The notes: generated by a model from the letters alone, not told the origin. Counted from the stretch's first letter, positions 53,053 to 61,996 are shown. The stretch is DNA of 64,000 bases from Microscillaceae bacterium (GCA_011390205.1 JAABSX010000003.1:62001-126000), one strand, 5' to 3'. Translations and numbers: made by a program.

Positions 53053-54945
53053 ATGGCAACAGAAACTAATTTAACCCAAGGCGTGAGCCTAGATCATCAC
53101 CACGATGATCATGGGCATGAGCATCATGAAGAAAGTTTCATCAGCAAATATATCTTCAGCGAAGACCATAAGATGATCGCCAAGCAGTTCCTAATTACTG
53201 GAATTATCTGGGCTTTCTTTGGCGGTGCAATGTCCGTTATATTCCGACTACAATTAGGCTTTCCCGATATGGAGCTTTCATTCTTGAAGCCTTTTCTTGG
53301 TCACTGGTTAGACTCAGCAGGAAAGCTTGACCCTAACTATTACTTGGCACTTGTTACAATGCACGGTACCATTATGGTTTTTTTCGTACTGACTGCTGGG
53401 CTAAGTGGTACATTCAGTAATTTCTTGATTCCACTTCAAATCGGAGCGAGAGACATGGCATCAGGTTTTATGAACATGCTTTCTTATTGGTTTTTCTTTG
53501 CAGCGAGTGTAGTCATGTTTTCTTCACTTTTTTTAGAAACAGGCCCTGCTATGGGAGGATGGGTTGTGTATCCACCTTTGAGTGCGCTGCCTGAGGCCGT
53601 GCCTGGCTCAGGAGCAGGGATGACGTATTGGTTAATCTCTATGGCATTGTTTATTATATCTACGCTTTTGGGTGGTATCAATTATATCACTACTGTCATC
53701 AACATGCGTACAAAGGGCTTGTCATTCTCTAGGCTTCCCTTAACTATATGGGCTTTCTTTCTGACTGCAATCATCGGACTGTTATCATTCCCTGTATTGT
53801 TTGCTGCAGCCTTATTGTTGATATTTGATCGTAGTTTTGGAACAAGCTTCTATTTATCAGAGATTTATATGAATGGAGAGGCACTGCACAATCAAGGTGG
53901 TAGTGCGATACTTTATCAGCACTTGTTCTGGTTCTTAGGACACCCTGAGGTGTATATTGTACTTCTTCCCGCCTTGGGAATTACGTCGGAAATTATTGCA
54001 ACAAATTCACGCAAGCCTATTTTTGGCTACCGCGCTATGATTGGCTCTATGATTGGAATTGCAATACTGTCCTTCATAGTATGGGCGCATCATATGTTCG
54101 TAACAGGTATGAATCCTTTCTTAGGTTCTATCTTTATGTTCTTGACTCTGATTATTGCAGTGCCTTCGGCAGTAAAAGCCTTTAACTACATTACTACTCT
54201 GTGGAGAGGAAACATTATCTTTACCCCTGCAATGCTTTTCTCAATTGGTTTAGTGTCAGTGTTTATTTCAGGCGGTGTTACAGGTATTATTTTAGGGAAC
54301 AATGCCCTAGACATACAACTACATGATACTTATTTTGTAGTAGCTCACTTTCACATAGTAATGGGCAGTGCATCTTTCTTTGGTTTTATGGCTGGGGTTT
54401 ATCATTGGTTCCCTAAGATGTACGGACGTATGATGGATGAAAAGCTGGGATATATTCACTTTTGGCTAACATTCGTGGGTATCTATCTGGTGTTTTTCCC
54501 AATGCACTACATCGGTATTGCTGGCTTCCCTCGTCGCTATTATTCTCACACAAGCTTTGATGCATTTAGCACATTTACAGACCTTAACATGTTTATAAGT
54601 GCGGCTGCTATTGTTACCTTCTTAGGGCAAGCGATATTTGCATTCAATTTTGTATGGAGTATTTTCCGTGGACGTAGAGCCCCTGAGAATCCTTGGAACT
54701 CTAATACTTTGGAGTGGACAACCCCAGTGTCACCAGGTCATGGCAACTGGCCTGGCAAGATTCCTCACGTTTATCGTTGGGCCTATGACTACAGCAAGCC
54801 CAATGCTGACAAAGATGGATTCGGTGATTTTATACCTCAGAATGTTCCTTTATCTAAGACTCCCCACTCTAACTTAGAGCATGAGAACGAGATAATGAAT
54901 GAACAGCATGTAGAAGATGATTTAAAAATTAATGACCACAAATAA
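53053..54945 (+). CDS. coxA: Cytochrome c oxidase subunit I
   Basis: A 630-residue catalytic subunit with twelve or more helices. Ligands are seen in order: low-spin heme His in TMHGTIMVFF, CuB His and the cross-linked Tyr in LGHPEVYIVLLP, the CuB pair in WAHHMFVTG, and the heme a3/heme a His residues in DTYFVVAHFHIVMG. The HPEVY Tyr marks an A-type oxidase. The N-terminus has an unusual His/Asp-rich stretch (SLDHHHDDHGHEHHEES). Its last 14 bases overlap ctaA. Confidence 0.96.
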   Translation: MATETNLTQGVSLDHHHDDHGHEHHEESFISKYIFSEDHKMIAKQFLITGIIWAFFGGAMSVIFRLQLGFPDMELSFLKPFLGHWLDSAGKLDPNYYLALVTMHGTIMVFFVLTAGLSGTFSNFLIPLQIGARDMASGFMNMLSYWFFFAASVVMFSSLFLETGPAMGGWVVYPPLSALPEAVPGSGAGMTYWLISMALFIISTLLGGINYITTVINMRTKGLSFSRLPLTIWAFFLTAIIGLLSFPVLFAAALLLIFDRSFGTSFYLSEIYMNGEALHNQGGSAILYQHLFWFLGHPEVYIVLLPALGITSEIIATNSRKPIFGYRAMIGSMIGIAILSFIVWAHHMFVTGMNPFLGSIFMFLTLIIAVPSAVKAFNYITTLWRGNIIFTPAMLFSIGLVSVFISGGVTGIILGNNALDIQLHDTYFVVAHFHIVMGSASFFGFMAGVYHWFPKMYGRMMDEKLGYIHFWLTFVGIYLVFFPMHYIGIAGFPRRYYSHTSFDAFSTFTDLNMFISAAAIVTFLGQAIFAFNFVWSIFRGRRAPENPWNSNTLEWTTPVSPGHGNWPGKIPHVYRWAYDYSKPNADKDGFGDFIPQNVPLSKTPHSNLEHENEIMNEQHVEDDLKINDHK

Positions 54946-56053
54946 GGGTAAAATTTTTTATAAATTCAATAATAGGGTTATCTTCAGGAAACTGGGGATA
55001 ACCACTATTTTTTCAGTCTATATCTTAATTCTTATTGGGGGTGTAGTAAGGAGTACTGGTGCTGGTATGGGCTGTCCTGACTGGCCTAAGTGCTTCGGCC
55101 AGTGGGTTCCTCCTACGGAGATGAATCAACTTCCAGCAGATTATAAGGAGGTTTATGCTGAAAAAAGAAAATTAAAAAATAGCCGTCTTGCAGAGATGCT
55201 AGAAAATATGGGCATGCCTCAACTTGCCAAGAGAATACAAGGTGATTCTTCTACTTATGTGGAGGCCGATTTTAATGCTGTTAAGACTTGGATAGAGTAT
55301 ATCAACCGTTTGGTGGGTGTGCTGATAGGTATTTTTATATTTTTTACTTTGCTGTTTTCTTTTTCGTATCGCAAGATTAATTATAAAGTTCCTTTATATT
55401 GCTTCGTTGCCTTTGTTTTGGTAGGGGTGCAAGGTTGGATAGGCTCTATCGTAGTTTCTACGAATCTTTTGCCTGGCATCATTACAGTTCATATGCTTCT
55501 GGCAGTCGTGATTGTAATGCTGCTGATATATGCAGTAAGCAGAACATATAGTTATTCAGATTTGGTAGTTAGCCAAGAACAGAAAGTATTTCTGAACAGA
55601 TTGTTGATATTGGCTACGATTATAGCCCTTGCACAAGTGCTTTTGGGTACACAAGTGAGGGAAGGAATAGATTCTATCGCCAAGCTACTTGGTGCAGAAG
55701 GTCGCTCACTTTGGGTAGAGCAGTCTGGTATGGCTTTCTATATTCATCGTTCTTTTTCTTGGTTAGTATTATTTGTACACGGTTATTTGGCTTATTACAT
55801 ATTGAGGCAAATCCCGAGTCAAGTATCTTCCTCGGTAAAGAATTTGGCTTTGAGTTTATTTGTGATATTATTGGTAGAAACTTTTACTGGAATAGGCATG
55901 GCTTACTTTAGTATTCCTGCCTTTTTACAGCCTGTGCATCTGTTTTTAGCAATAGTGGCATTGGGAATTTTATTTATGCTTTGGCAGGCTATTAATTATC
56001 CTAAACTATCTTTGCAAGAACAAGTTAATACTTCAAAACCTGTAGGAGTATAA
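54932..56053 (+). CDS. ctaA: Heme A synthase (CtaA/COX15)
   Basis: A 373-residue membrane enzyme with about eight helices that oxidises the methyl group of heme O to make heme A for CoxA. The segment GGVVRSTGAGMGCPDWPKC near residue 30 is the hallmark, and His residues of both heme sites lie in EYINRLVG/TVHMLLAV and YIHRSFSW/QPVHLFLA. The gene overlaps coxA by 14 bases and stops 1 base before ctaB, so translation is coupled. Confidence 0.94.
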   Translation: MTTNKGKIFYKFNNRVIFRKLGITTIFSVYILILIGGVVRSTGAGMGCPDWPKCFGQWVPPTEMNQLPADYKEVYAEKRKLKNSRLAEMLENMGMPQLAKRIQGDSSTYVEADFNAVKTWIEYINRLVGVLIGIFIFFTLLFSFSYRKINYKVPLYCFVAFVLVGVQGWIGSIVVSTNLLPGIITVHMLLAVVIVMLLIYAVSRTYSYSDLVVSQEQKVFLNRLLILATIIALAQVLLGTQVREGIDSIAKLLGAEGRSLWVEQSGMAFYIHRSFSWLVLFVHGYLAYYILRQIPSQVSSSVKNLALSLFVILLVETFTGIGMAYFSIPAFLQPVHLFLAIVALGILFMLWQAINYPKLSLQEQVNTSKPVGV

Positions 56054-56054
56054 T

Positions 56055-56963
56055 ATGAATATGGTAAGTACTGAAGTGGAAAACAAACATCTAGTAGCGC
56101 TATCCTCTGCCTCTAAGCTACGGCACTATGTGGCTTTGCTCAAGCCGAGGCTTTCTTTCTTAGTAACCTTCTCGGCTGCTTTTGGCTATCTACTGGCGTT
56201 GAATGGGGATGTAAATTGGCTTACATTGATAGCTCTTTCAGTAGGAGGATTCTTAATTTCGGGAGCTTCCGTGATTATCAATCAAGTAATAGAAAAAGAC
56301 TTGGACAAAAAGATGAGTAGGACGTTTATGCGTCCTTTGCCCTCTGCAAATGTAAGCACCTCTGAGGCTATTTATTTTGGTTTTTTTGTGGGGATGCTAG
56401 GTCTTACGTTATTGATGGTATTCACTAATTTTTTGACAGCTTTTCTTGCCTTGACTTCAGTATTTTTGTACGGATTCATATATACTCCCCTCAAGCGTGT
56501 TGGACCCATTGCAGTAATTGTTGGAGCGATACCAGGGGCTCTGCCTCCTCTGTTGGGCTGGGTAGCCGCTACGGGTCAGCTAGGTTTTGAGGCTTTTGTT
56601 GTTTTCACTATACAGTTTGTGTGGCAGTTTCCCCACTTTTGGGCTATAGCTTGGGTAATGGACGATGACTACAAAAAAGCAGGCTTTCGTTTATTGCCAT
56701 CTAAGGCTGGGCGTAGCTTTAATTCAGCCTTACAGATTATGTTAGGTGCTTTGTTTTTAGTGCCTGTTGGGCTGATACCGTATCAGTTAGGTATTACAGG
56801 CTTTACGTCTATGGTGGTTGCGACTGTGGCAGCCATTTTATTTTGGCTTCCTACCGTGAAGCTAATGTATGTGCAGGACAGAAAAACAGCTTTACAGATA
56901 ATGTTTGCTTCCTTTATATATTTGCCAGTAATTCAAATAGCCTTTTTATTAGATAAATTGTAA
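56055..56963 (+). CDS. ctaB: Protoheme IX farnesyltransferase (CtaB/COX10)
   Basis: A 302-residue UbiA-family enzyme that adds the farnesyl group to heme B, giving heme O for CtaA. The prenyl-diphosphate motif reads NQVIEKDLDKKMSRTFMRPL, and the second Asp-rich motif is VMDDDYKKAGFRLLP. About nine helices are visible. It lies 1 base after ctaA. The start could also be the Met two residues later. Confidence 0.95.
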   Translation: MNMVSTEVENKHLVALSSASKLRHYVALLKPRLSFLVTFSAAFGYLLALNGDVNWLTLIALSVGGFLISGASVIINQVIEKDLDKKMSRTFMRPLPSANVSTSEAIYFGFFVGMLGLTLLMVFTNFLTAFLALTSVFLYGFIYTPLKRVGPIAVIVGAIPGALPPLLGWVAATGQLGFEAFVVFTIQFVWQFPHFWAIAWVMDDDYKKAGFRLLPSKAGRSFNSALQIMLGALFLVPVGLIPYQLGITGFTSMVVATVAAILFWLPTVKLMYVQDRKTALQIMFASFIYLPVIQIAFLLDKL

Positions 56964-56975
56964 ACAAAGAAAAAT

Positions 56976-57569
56976 ATGTTAGAACAACAGATAGATATTA
57001 CAGATGAAGCACAGGAAACTCTTTCCATGCATCCGCAGAAGTTTGCAATGTGGCTTTTTATCACCAGTATTGTGATGCTTTTTGCTGCTTTTACGAGTGC
57101 GTACATTGTACGTCAGGCGGAAGGGAATTGGCTGTATTTTGAGCTTCCCAATCTTTTTTGGACGAACTCTGCCATATTGATTATTAGCAGTGCTACGATG
57201 CATTGGGCAGTATTGAGTGCCAGAAAAGACAATCTCTCTATGCTTAAAATTGCCATCAGTATCACTACAGTCCTTGGGCTTACCTTTTTGGTGATGCAGG
57301 TTTGGGCTTGGCAAGAGTTGGTAGTGAATGGGGTTTTCTTTGCTGGGAGTGAGTCAAATCCCTCTGGCTCATTTTTATATGTCATCACAGGGATGCACGG
57401 GGTGCATATAGTAAGTGGGGTAGTTTTCCTCTTAATTGCACTGTATTCGGTCTTTACATATAAAATTCACTCGAAAAATATGACCCGTTTAGAGATGTGT
57501 GCTACTTTTTGGCATTTTTTAGACATTCTTTGGTTATATTTATTCGGTTTTTTGCTTTTGAACCACTAA
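56976..57569 (+). CDS. Cytochrome c oxidase subunit III (first copy, short)
   Basis: A 197-residue membrane protein with five helices, corresponding to the five C-terminal helices of the mitochondrial subunit III. Typical segments are FAMWLFITSIVMLFAAF, YVITGMHGVHIVSG and ATFWHFLDILWLYLFGFL. It lies 12 bases after ctaB and 39 before a second, longer subunit III gene. The two probably both join the oxidase, as in other Bacteroidota. Confidence 0.9.
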   Translation: MLEQQIDITDEAQETLSMHPQKFAMWLFITSIVMLFAAFTSAYIVRQAEGNWLYFELPNLFWTNSAILIISSATMHWAVLSARKDNLSMLKIAISITTVLGLTFLVMQVWAWQELVVNGVFFAGSESNPSGSFLYVITGMHGVHIVSGVVFLLIALYSVFTYKIHSKNMTRLEMCATFWHFLDILWLYLFGFLLLNH

Positions 57570-57608
57570 ATTTGAAAAAAATAGAAAACTAAAACCTAAT
57601 TAAATTAT

Positions 57609-58376
57609 ATGGCAACAGCAACAAGTTCTGAACAAGGCATCGACTGGAGTGGAGGAAACCTCCCGTTGAAAGCAAGTTGGGGTAAACTCATGATGTGGTT
57701 TTTCCTTTTATCAGATGCTTTTTCTTTTTCTGCACTTTTGATTTCCTACGGATTAATCCGCTATAGTCACCCTGCTTATTCAGGTAAAGTGTCTGATTTT
57801 GAGTTTTCTCAAGCATACTGGCCTATCCCTGAGAGGGTGTTTGAAGCAGTGCCTTTCTTGCATGGTGTTCCGCTTCCTCTCGTATTTGTAGGGATTATGA
57901 CGTTTATCTTGATTATGAGTAGTGTTACAATGGTACTTGCCGTAGAGGCAGGACACAGAGGAGACCGTAGAGATGTGGAAAAGTGGATGCTCTGGACTAT
58001 CTTAGGCGGAATTACCTTCTTAGGTTGTCAAGCTTGGGAGTGGACTCACTTTATCCATGGCACAGAAGGTAGAGGTGCTACTGATTTTTATGGAAATGTG
58101 ATCTATGGTGCAAACCTCATTCAGAATGAGTATGGGCCAGTACCATTTGCCAATTTATTTTTCTTTATCACTGGTTTCCACGGGATGCACGTAACGAGTG
58201 GTGTGGTATTGAATATCATCATTTTTTACAATACAGCCTTAGGAATCTATGACCGCCCCGACCGCAAGGTAGATGAAGGTGCAAGCCGCTACGAGATGGT
58301 AGAAAAAGTAGGACTTTACTGGCACTTTGTAGATTTGGTGTGGGTATTCGTGTTTACATTCTTCTACTTAGTATAA
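57609..58376 (+). CDS. Cytochrome c oxidase subunit III (second copy)
   Basis: A 255-residue subunit III. It is longer than its neighbour through an insertion in the loop after the second helix (PIPERVFEAVPFLHGVPLP) and an extended loop (HGTEGRGATDFYGNVIYGAN). Shared core segments are MMWFFLLSDAFSFSALLISY, FFITGFHGMHVTSG and GLYWHFVDLVWVFVFTFFY. Subunit III stabilises the catalytic core and proton uptake. Subunit IV follows after 31 bases. Confidence 0.93.
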   Translation: MATATSSEQGIDWSGGNLPLKASWGKLMMWFFLLSDAFSFSALLISYGLIRYSHPAYSGKVSDFEFSQAYWPIPERVFEAVPFLHGVPLPLVFVGIMTFILIMSSVTMVLAVEAGHRGDRRDVEKWMLWTILGGITFLGCQAWEWTHFIHGTEGRGATDFYGNVIYGANLIQNEYGPVPFANLFFFITGFHGMHVTSGVVLNIIIFYNTALGIYDRPDRKVDEGASRYEMVEKVGLYWHFVDLVWVFVFTFFYLV

Positions 58377-58407
58377 TTATCAAAGAAAACCTTTAAAAAA
58401 TAATCAA

Positions 58408-58728
58408 ATGGCAGAAATACAACATTCACAAGATGGCGAAATAGCCAAGCCAAATACAGCCATTATCTGGAAAACCTTTTGGATTCTTTCTGGATTGACA
58501 GCTCTAGAGTTTTTGATTGCCTTCACGATGCCCGCTAATATGCTCAGAGTTGGGATATTTATCATCCTGACCATAGCCAAGGCTGCCTACATCGTAGGTG
58601 AGTTTATGCACTTACGCCACGAAGTAAAATTTCTAATTTGGGCGATTATCCTCCCGATGATTTTCGTGGGATGGCTATTATTGGCAATGATTCTAGAAGG
58701 TGGCTCAATATTTACAATGCTACAATAA
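58408..58728 (+). CDS. Cytochrome c oxidase subunit IV (prokaryotic)
   Basis: A 106-residue protein with three helices (about residues 25-45, 50-70 and 78-98). The middle segment IAKAAYIVGEFMHLRHE is characteristic of the small prokaryotic subunit IV. It is a structural subunit of the oxidase. Position after the two subunit III genes is the norm. Confidence 0.92.
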   Translation: MAEIQHSQDGEIAKPNTAIIWKTFWILSGLTALEFLIAFTMPANMLRVGIFIILTIAKAAYIVGEFMHLRHEVKFLIWAIILPMIFVGWLLLAMILEGGSIFTMLQ

Positions 58729-58795
58729 AATTTTTAAAAACATTCAAATTTGCGATTGGTTTATAGTGTATATAAATCAATCGCTTTTTTTATTT

Positions 58796-59521
58796 ATGAA
58801 CAAAAATCGTCAGTATATACTTTTAGGTATTTTGGTTATTTTTCCTATTCTCGTCTTTGTGTTTTTGCAAAGCATGGGCACCAATACCTATCCGCTTGAG
58901 ATATACCATACTCAGTGGATAGAAGAGGTACAAGTAGATGGACAGCCTTATTTAGATACACTTCGTGATGCCTCTGCCCTTGAAGGGCATAAAATTGTAG
59001 ATACCATTTATCACCATATCCCTGATTTTGAACTGACAGACCAAGAAGGGAAAGTCTTCAAAGGTGCATCTCTAGACGGACAAGTCTATGTAGCCGATTT
59101 TTTCTTTACACGCTGTGGCAATCCTACACTTTGCCCACGGATGAGTGCAGAGCTTGAGAGGGTTCAAGAAAATTTTAAAGACAATGACCTCGTTAAGATT
59201 GTATCATTTACAGTAGATCCCGTCAATGATACTCCTAAAGTGCTGAAAGAGTATGCAGGCAGATACCAAGCAAACTATGAGAAATGGAAGTTTCTTACAG
59301 GAGAGAAGGACAAGATTTATGATTTGGCATATTATGGCTTTAAGGTAAATGCCATGGAAGAAGGCAATGAAGTTACACCTGAGTTTTTGCACGCTACCAA
59401 GCTGATGCTGATAGATGCTCAGGGCCGTGTCAGGGGCTATTATGAAGGCACAAACCGTGAAGAAGTAGATAAACTTATTTTAGAAATTAAAATATTATTA
59501 TACGAAATTAAAAAATCATAA
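58796..59521 (+). CDS. SCO1/SenC copper chaperone with an enlarged Cys motif
   Basis: A 241-residue thioredoxin-fold protein anchored by one N-terminal helix, expected to deliver copper to the CuA site of CoxB. The frame opens at a GTG at 58700 inside the preceding gene, but the ATG at 58796 gives a clean membrane anchor. The distal His is in EFLHATKLMLID. The usual CxxxC copper motif is instead CGNPTLC (CxxxxxC) in FFFTRCGNPTLCPRM, two residues longer. The rest of the fold looks intact (IVSFTVDPVNDTP). Confidence 0.9.
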   Translation: MNKNRQYILLGILVIFPILVFVFLQSMGTNTYPLEIYHTQWIEEVQVDGQPYLDTLRDASALEGHKIVDTIYHHIPDFELTDQEGKVFKGASLDGQVYVADFFFTRCGNPTLCPRMSAELERVQENFKDNDLVKIVSFTVDPVNDTPKVLKEYAGRYQANYEKWKFLTGEKDKIYDLAYYGFKVNAMEEGNEVTPEFLHATKLMLIDAQGRVRGYYEGTNREEVDKLILEIKILLYEIKKS

Positions 59522-59537
59522 TTAAGATTTTATTGAT

Positions 59538-60089
59538 ATGTTAGAAAATCAAGCCGTACCCCAATCAAACCGCTTTTATATGAGGCTTATCGGAGTCCTC
59601 TCTGTGGTGATTCCTATTGTTGTAGCTTTTTTGATGTTCGGAGGAAACCAGTTTACCCGTATTGAGGGTTTGGATGTTTCCTTTTTGCCACATCTGAATG
59701 CCGTACTCAATACAGCTACTTTTTTACTTTTAGTGGCGGGCTTTATTGCCGTAAAAAATAAGCAAGTAGCTTATCATCGTATGTTTATGATGTCTGCTTT
59801 CGTGCTTTCTTCTATCTTTTTGGTTTCTTATGTGATTTATCACAACAATGCAGAAAGTACCAAATTTGGTGGAGAGGGAATGATAAAGTACGTATATTTC
59901 TTTATCCTCATTACGCATATTATTTTGGCTGCTACTGTAGTGCCTTTTGTGCTCACTACGATATACTATGCTTGGTCTAACCAAATAGAAAAACATAAGA
60001 AATTGGTAAAGTGGACTTACCCTATCTGGACTTATGTGGCAGGTACTGGAGTCATTGTCTATTTGATGATTAGCCCGTATTATGCTTAG
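59538..60089 (+). CDS. DUF420 membrane protein
   Basis: A 183-residue protein with five or six helices and several conserved His residues in or near the membrane (SFLPHLNAVLN, YHRMFMMSAFV, ILITHIILAATVVP). DUF420 proteins such as YozB/CtaM are linked to assembly of heme-copper oxidases. Its position at the end of the oxidase operon agrees. It is followed by a terminator. Confidence 0.88.
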   Translation: MLENQAVPQSNRFYMRLIGVLSVVIPIVVAFLMFGGNQFTRIEGLDVSFLPHLNAVLNTATFLLLVAGFIAVKNKQVAYHRMFMMSAFVLSSIFLVSYVIYHNNAESTKFGGEGMIKYVYFFILITHIILAATVVPFVLTTIYYAWSNQIEKHKKLVKWTYPIWTYVAGTGVIVYLMISPYYA

Positions 60090-60101
60090 TAAAGCTTACA
60101 A

Positions 60102-60143
60102 GCCCTGCCAAAGTTAAATTACTTAACTCTGACAGGGCCATTT
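60102..60143. terminator. Terminator of the respiratory operon
   Basis: A 16-bp stem with two mismatches (60102-60117 and 60123-60138), a 5-base loop and a following run of T lie just after the DUF420 gene. The CCCTG/CAGGG stem is of a type common in Bacteroidota. Confidence 0.8.
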
Positions 60144-60181
60144 TTATTAAGATTTTACCAACTTGTAGGACATCATTTTAT

Positions 60182-60868
60182 TTATCCAGCCGTCATCCAC
60201 TGCTCGAGCTGTTTTTGTCCTCTACTTCTGCTTTCTCTCAGTTGCTTTTCTCGCTCTGTTACTGCATCTATTAGAGATTTTGGCAGTTCGTCGTCATTTT
60301 CTGCAATGGAATTGACTTTTTGTTGAGATAACGTTCTTTGATAGCTTTCTAGGGTAGTTTCAGCATAGGCTTTGTATGATTTTTCAGTGGGAGAAGCCCC
60401 CAGACTTTTGAGGCAGTAAAATATTAGTTCAGTATCATCAGAGTGATTTTCTATGAGCCAATTTGTATAAAAGGCTACTGACTCTCTTGATTCTTGGCTT
60501 GGGGACATTTTTAGAAGATACCAACGCAGTATTTTTTGGGCTGCTTCTTGTCTAAAAATCATCTTAGTCTTTGGATGATTCACCTTTTCGGCCTCAAAAG
60601 TGATAATCTCTTGATGAAAAGCCTTCCAGTCTTGTTTGCCATCGGCATATTTTTTACTGATGGTATAGTCAAAATCAAATAAAACAGGATGTACTAAGGT
60701 TCGCATCTCTTCTCTGCTTATCTTATCTTTCGGAACTTTGTATGTCCAAGTTTTATCAAAGTTTGAAGGTAGAGTCATAGCAAGTGCTTTGCTCTCTTGT
60801 TGGGTGTTTTCTTTTGTGCAGGCACACAGTGTGGCCATACAAAGAATGAATAGGGCGATTTTTTTCAT
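60182..60868 (-). CDS. Lipoprotein of unknown function
   Basis: A 228-residue, largely helical protein with a lipoprotein signal peptide (lipobox LCAC, Cys17). The mature part is hydrophilic, rich in Lys, Glu and Gln, and ends in a charged helix (AVTEREKQLRESRSRGQKQL). No known domain is recognised. It is a single gene convergent with the respiratory operon. Confidence 0.75.
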   Translation of the reverse strand: MKKIALFILCMATLCACTKENTQQESKALAMTLPSNFDKTWTYKVPKDKISREEMRTLVHPVLFDFDYTISKKYADGKQDWKAFHQEIITFEAEKVNHPKTKMIFRQEAAQKILRWYLLKMSPSQESRESVAFYTNWLIENHSDDTELIFYCLKSLGASPTEKSYKAYAETTLESYQRTLSQQKVNSIAENDDELPKSLIDAVTEREKQLRESRSRGQKQLEQWMTAG

Positions 60869-61184
60869 ATCGGTAAAGATTAAAGGGTGAATAAAATAAA
60901 ATTCTGCCTAGTTGAGAAACTCTGAGAGGAAGAATAGGTGTTGAAAGATATCTTTTAATTATATTTTTTCTAATATAAATAAAAGCAAAATAAAATAAAA
61001 ACAAAATTATAACTTTATTGATAAATCATATTAATTTAAAAGGATTTTTATGTTTTGTAGCTTACTTTGAGTATAATATTCGGCAGGCAAACTATCTGGT
61101 ATCAAAAGTAGTTATTTGATAAACTAAGGTAGTATCATAAGCTCCTCAGTTTTTATTATATTTGCAGTAAACAACACTTAGAAA
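60869..61184. other. AT-rich non-coding stretch
   Basis: 316 bases between divergent genes, with A-rich tracts around 60980-61050. It holds the promoters for both sides; only a -7 match is seen on the plus side (61157). No RNA gene recognised. Confidence 0.5.
61157..61164 (+). promoter_or_regulatory. Possible -7 element of the CxxC/TlpA gene pair
   Basis: TATATTTG matches TAnnTTTG, 20 bases before the ATG at 61185. No TTTG occurs at the right distance upstream. Confidence 0.35.
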
Positions 61185-61421
61185 ATGAAAATATTAAGAA
61201 TTGTATTGATATTGACACTGGCTGTATGCTGTATGAGTGGAGAAGTACTGGCACAATGTGCTATGTGTAGAGCCACTATAGAGACAAGTGCCAGCAATGG
61301 GGGAGACCTTGCAGCAGGGCTCAATGCAGGGATTTTGTATCTTGCCACGATTCCTTATCTGATGCTTGGAGGGCTTGCTTATTTTTGGTATCGCTCTAGC
61401 CGAAGCCGATTGGCAAGTTAA
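61185..61421 (+). CDS. Small CxxC membrane protein
   Basis: A 78-residue protein: a signal peptide or first helix (residues 5-22), then a short exported loop with CAMC in LAQCAMCRATIETS, and a C-terminal helix (about 48-70) ending in a basic tail. The CxxC pair just after the predicted cleavage site could bind metal or shuttle disulphides. The stop overlaps the start of a TlpA-like thioredoxin gene (TAATGG), which points to a shared redox job. Function not established. Confidence 0.8.
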   Translation: MKILRIVLILTLAVCCMSGEVLAQCAMCRATIETSASNGGDLAAGLNAGILYLATIPYLMLGGLAYFWYRSSRSRLAS

Positions 61422-61966
61422 TGGCTAATAATACAAAGAAAATGAAAGTGTACAATTTTTTGTTTTTAAATTTATGTTGGATGGCAGTGATTGGCTTACT
61501 AGGAGCTTGCTCGAGTATGCCAGGGACAGCCAAGGGAGATTTGGCTCCTGATTTTAAGTTGAAAGATGTTTATGCAGCGTCTCAACAACTTTCTGATTAC
61601 AGGGGCAAAGTAGTTTTATTACATTTCTGGACAGACTGGTGCAATGCTTGCCGGGCGGAGTTTCCACGCATTCAGGATTATTATGCCGAGCTAAAGAGTG
61701 ATGATTTTGAAATCATCGCTGTCAATGTAGGGCAAGCTATGTCAGTTTCATTGGATTTCAAGCAGTCATTTGGGGTTACCTTTCAGATGCTGACCGATGT
61801 AGAGAAAGCAGTGGGCGAACTGTACAAGGTGGAAGCATATCCTACCAATTATTTCATAGACCCTGAGGGGAAAATCATCAAAAAATACATAGGCTGGGTA
61901 GATAAAAAACAAGTAGAAGTCATCATCAATCAGCACAGAAACACTCCAAAAGTAGCTGCTAAATAA
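61421..61966 (+). CDS. TlpA/ResA-like thioredoxin lipoprotein
   Basis: A 181-residue membrane-anchored thioredoxin. A lipoprotein signal (lipobox LGAC) is followed by an AhpC-TSA/TlpA domain with APDFKLKDV, the active site WCNACRAEFP (WCxxC) and the cis-Pro region VEAYPTNYFID. It reduces or oxidises disulphides in the periplasm, perhaps of apocytochromes c or the copper sites of the oxidase encoded nearby (inference). It is translationally coupled to the CxxC protein. An in-frame ATG at residue 8 could also start it. Confidence 0.9.
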   Translation: MANNTKKMKVYNFLFLNLCWMAVIGLLGACSSMPGTAKGDLAPDFKLKDVYAASQQLSDYRGKVVLLHFWTDWCNACRAEFPRIQDYYAELKSDDFEIIAVNVGQAMSVSLDFKQSFGVTFQMLTDVEKAVGELYKVEAYPTNYFIDPEGKIIKKYIGWVDKKQVEVIINQHRNTPKVAAK

Positions 61967-61996
61967 AGACTAGATTTTTGTGTTTAGTCTTTTTTA
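61965..61996 (+). terminator. Terminator after the TlpA gene
   Basis: AAAGACTA (61965-61972) pairs with TAGTCTTT (61985-61992), followed by more T. It overlaps the stop codon of the convergent small gene. Confidence 0.65.

Noticed and set aside
58700-58795. An N-terminal extension of the SCO protein overlapping subunit IV
   Set aside because: It starts with GTG, is not part of a SCO protein, and would place 32 residues before the membrane anchor. The ATG at 58796 fits.
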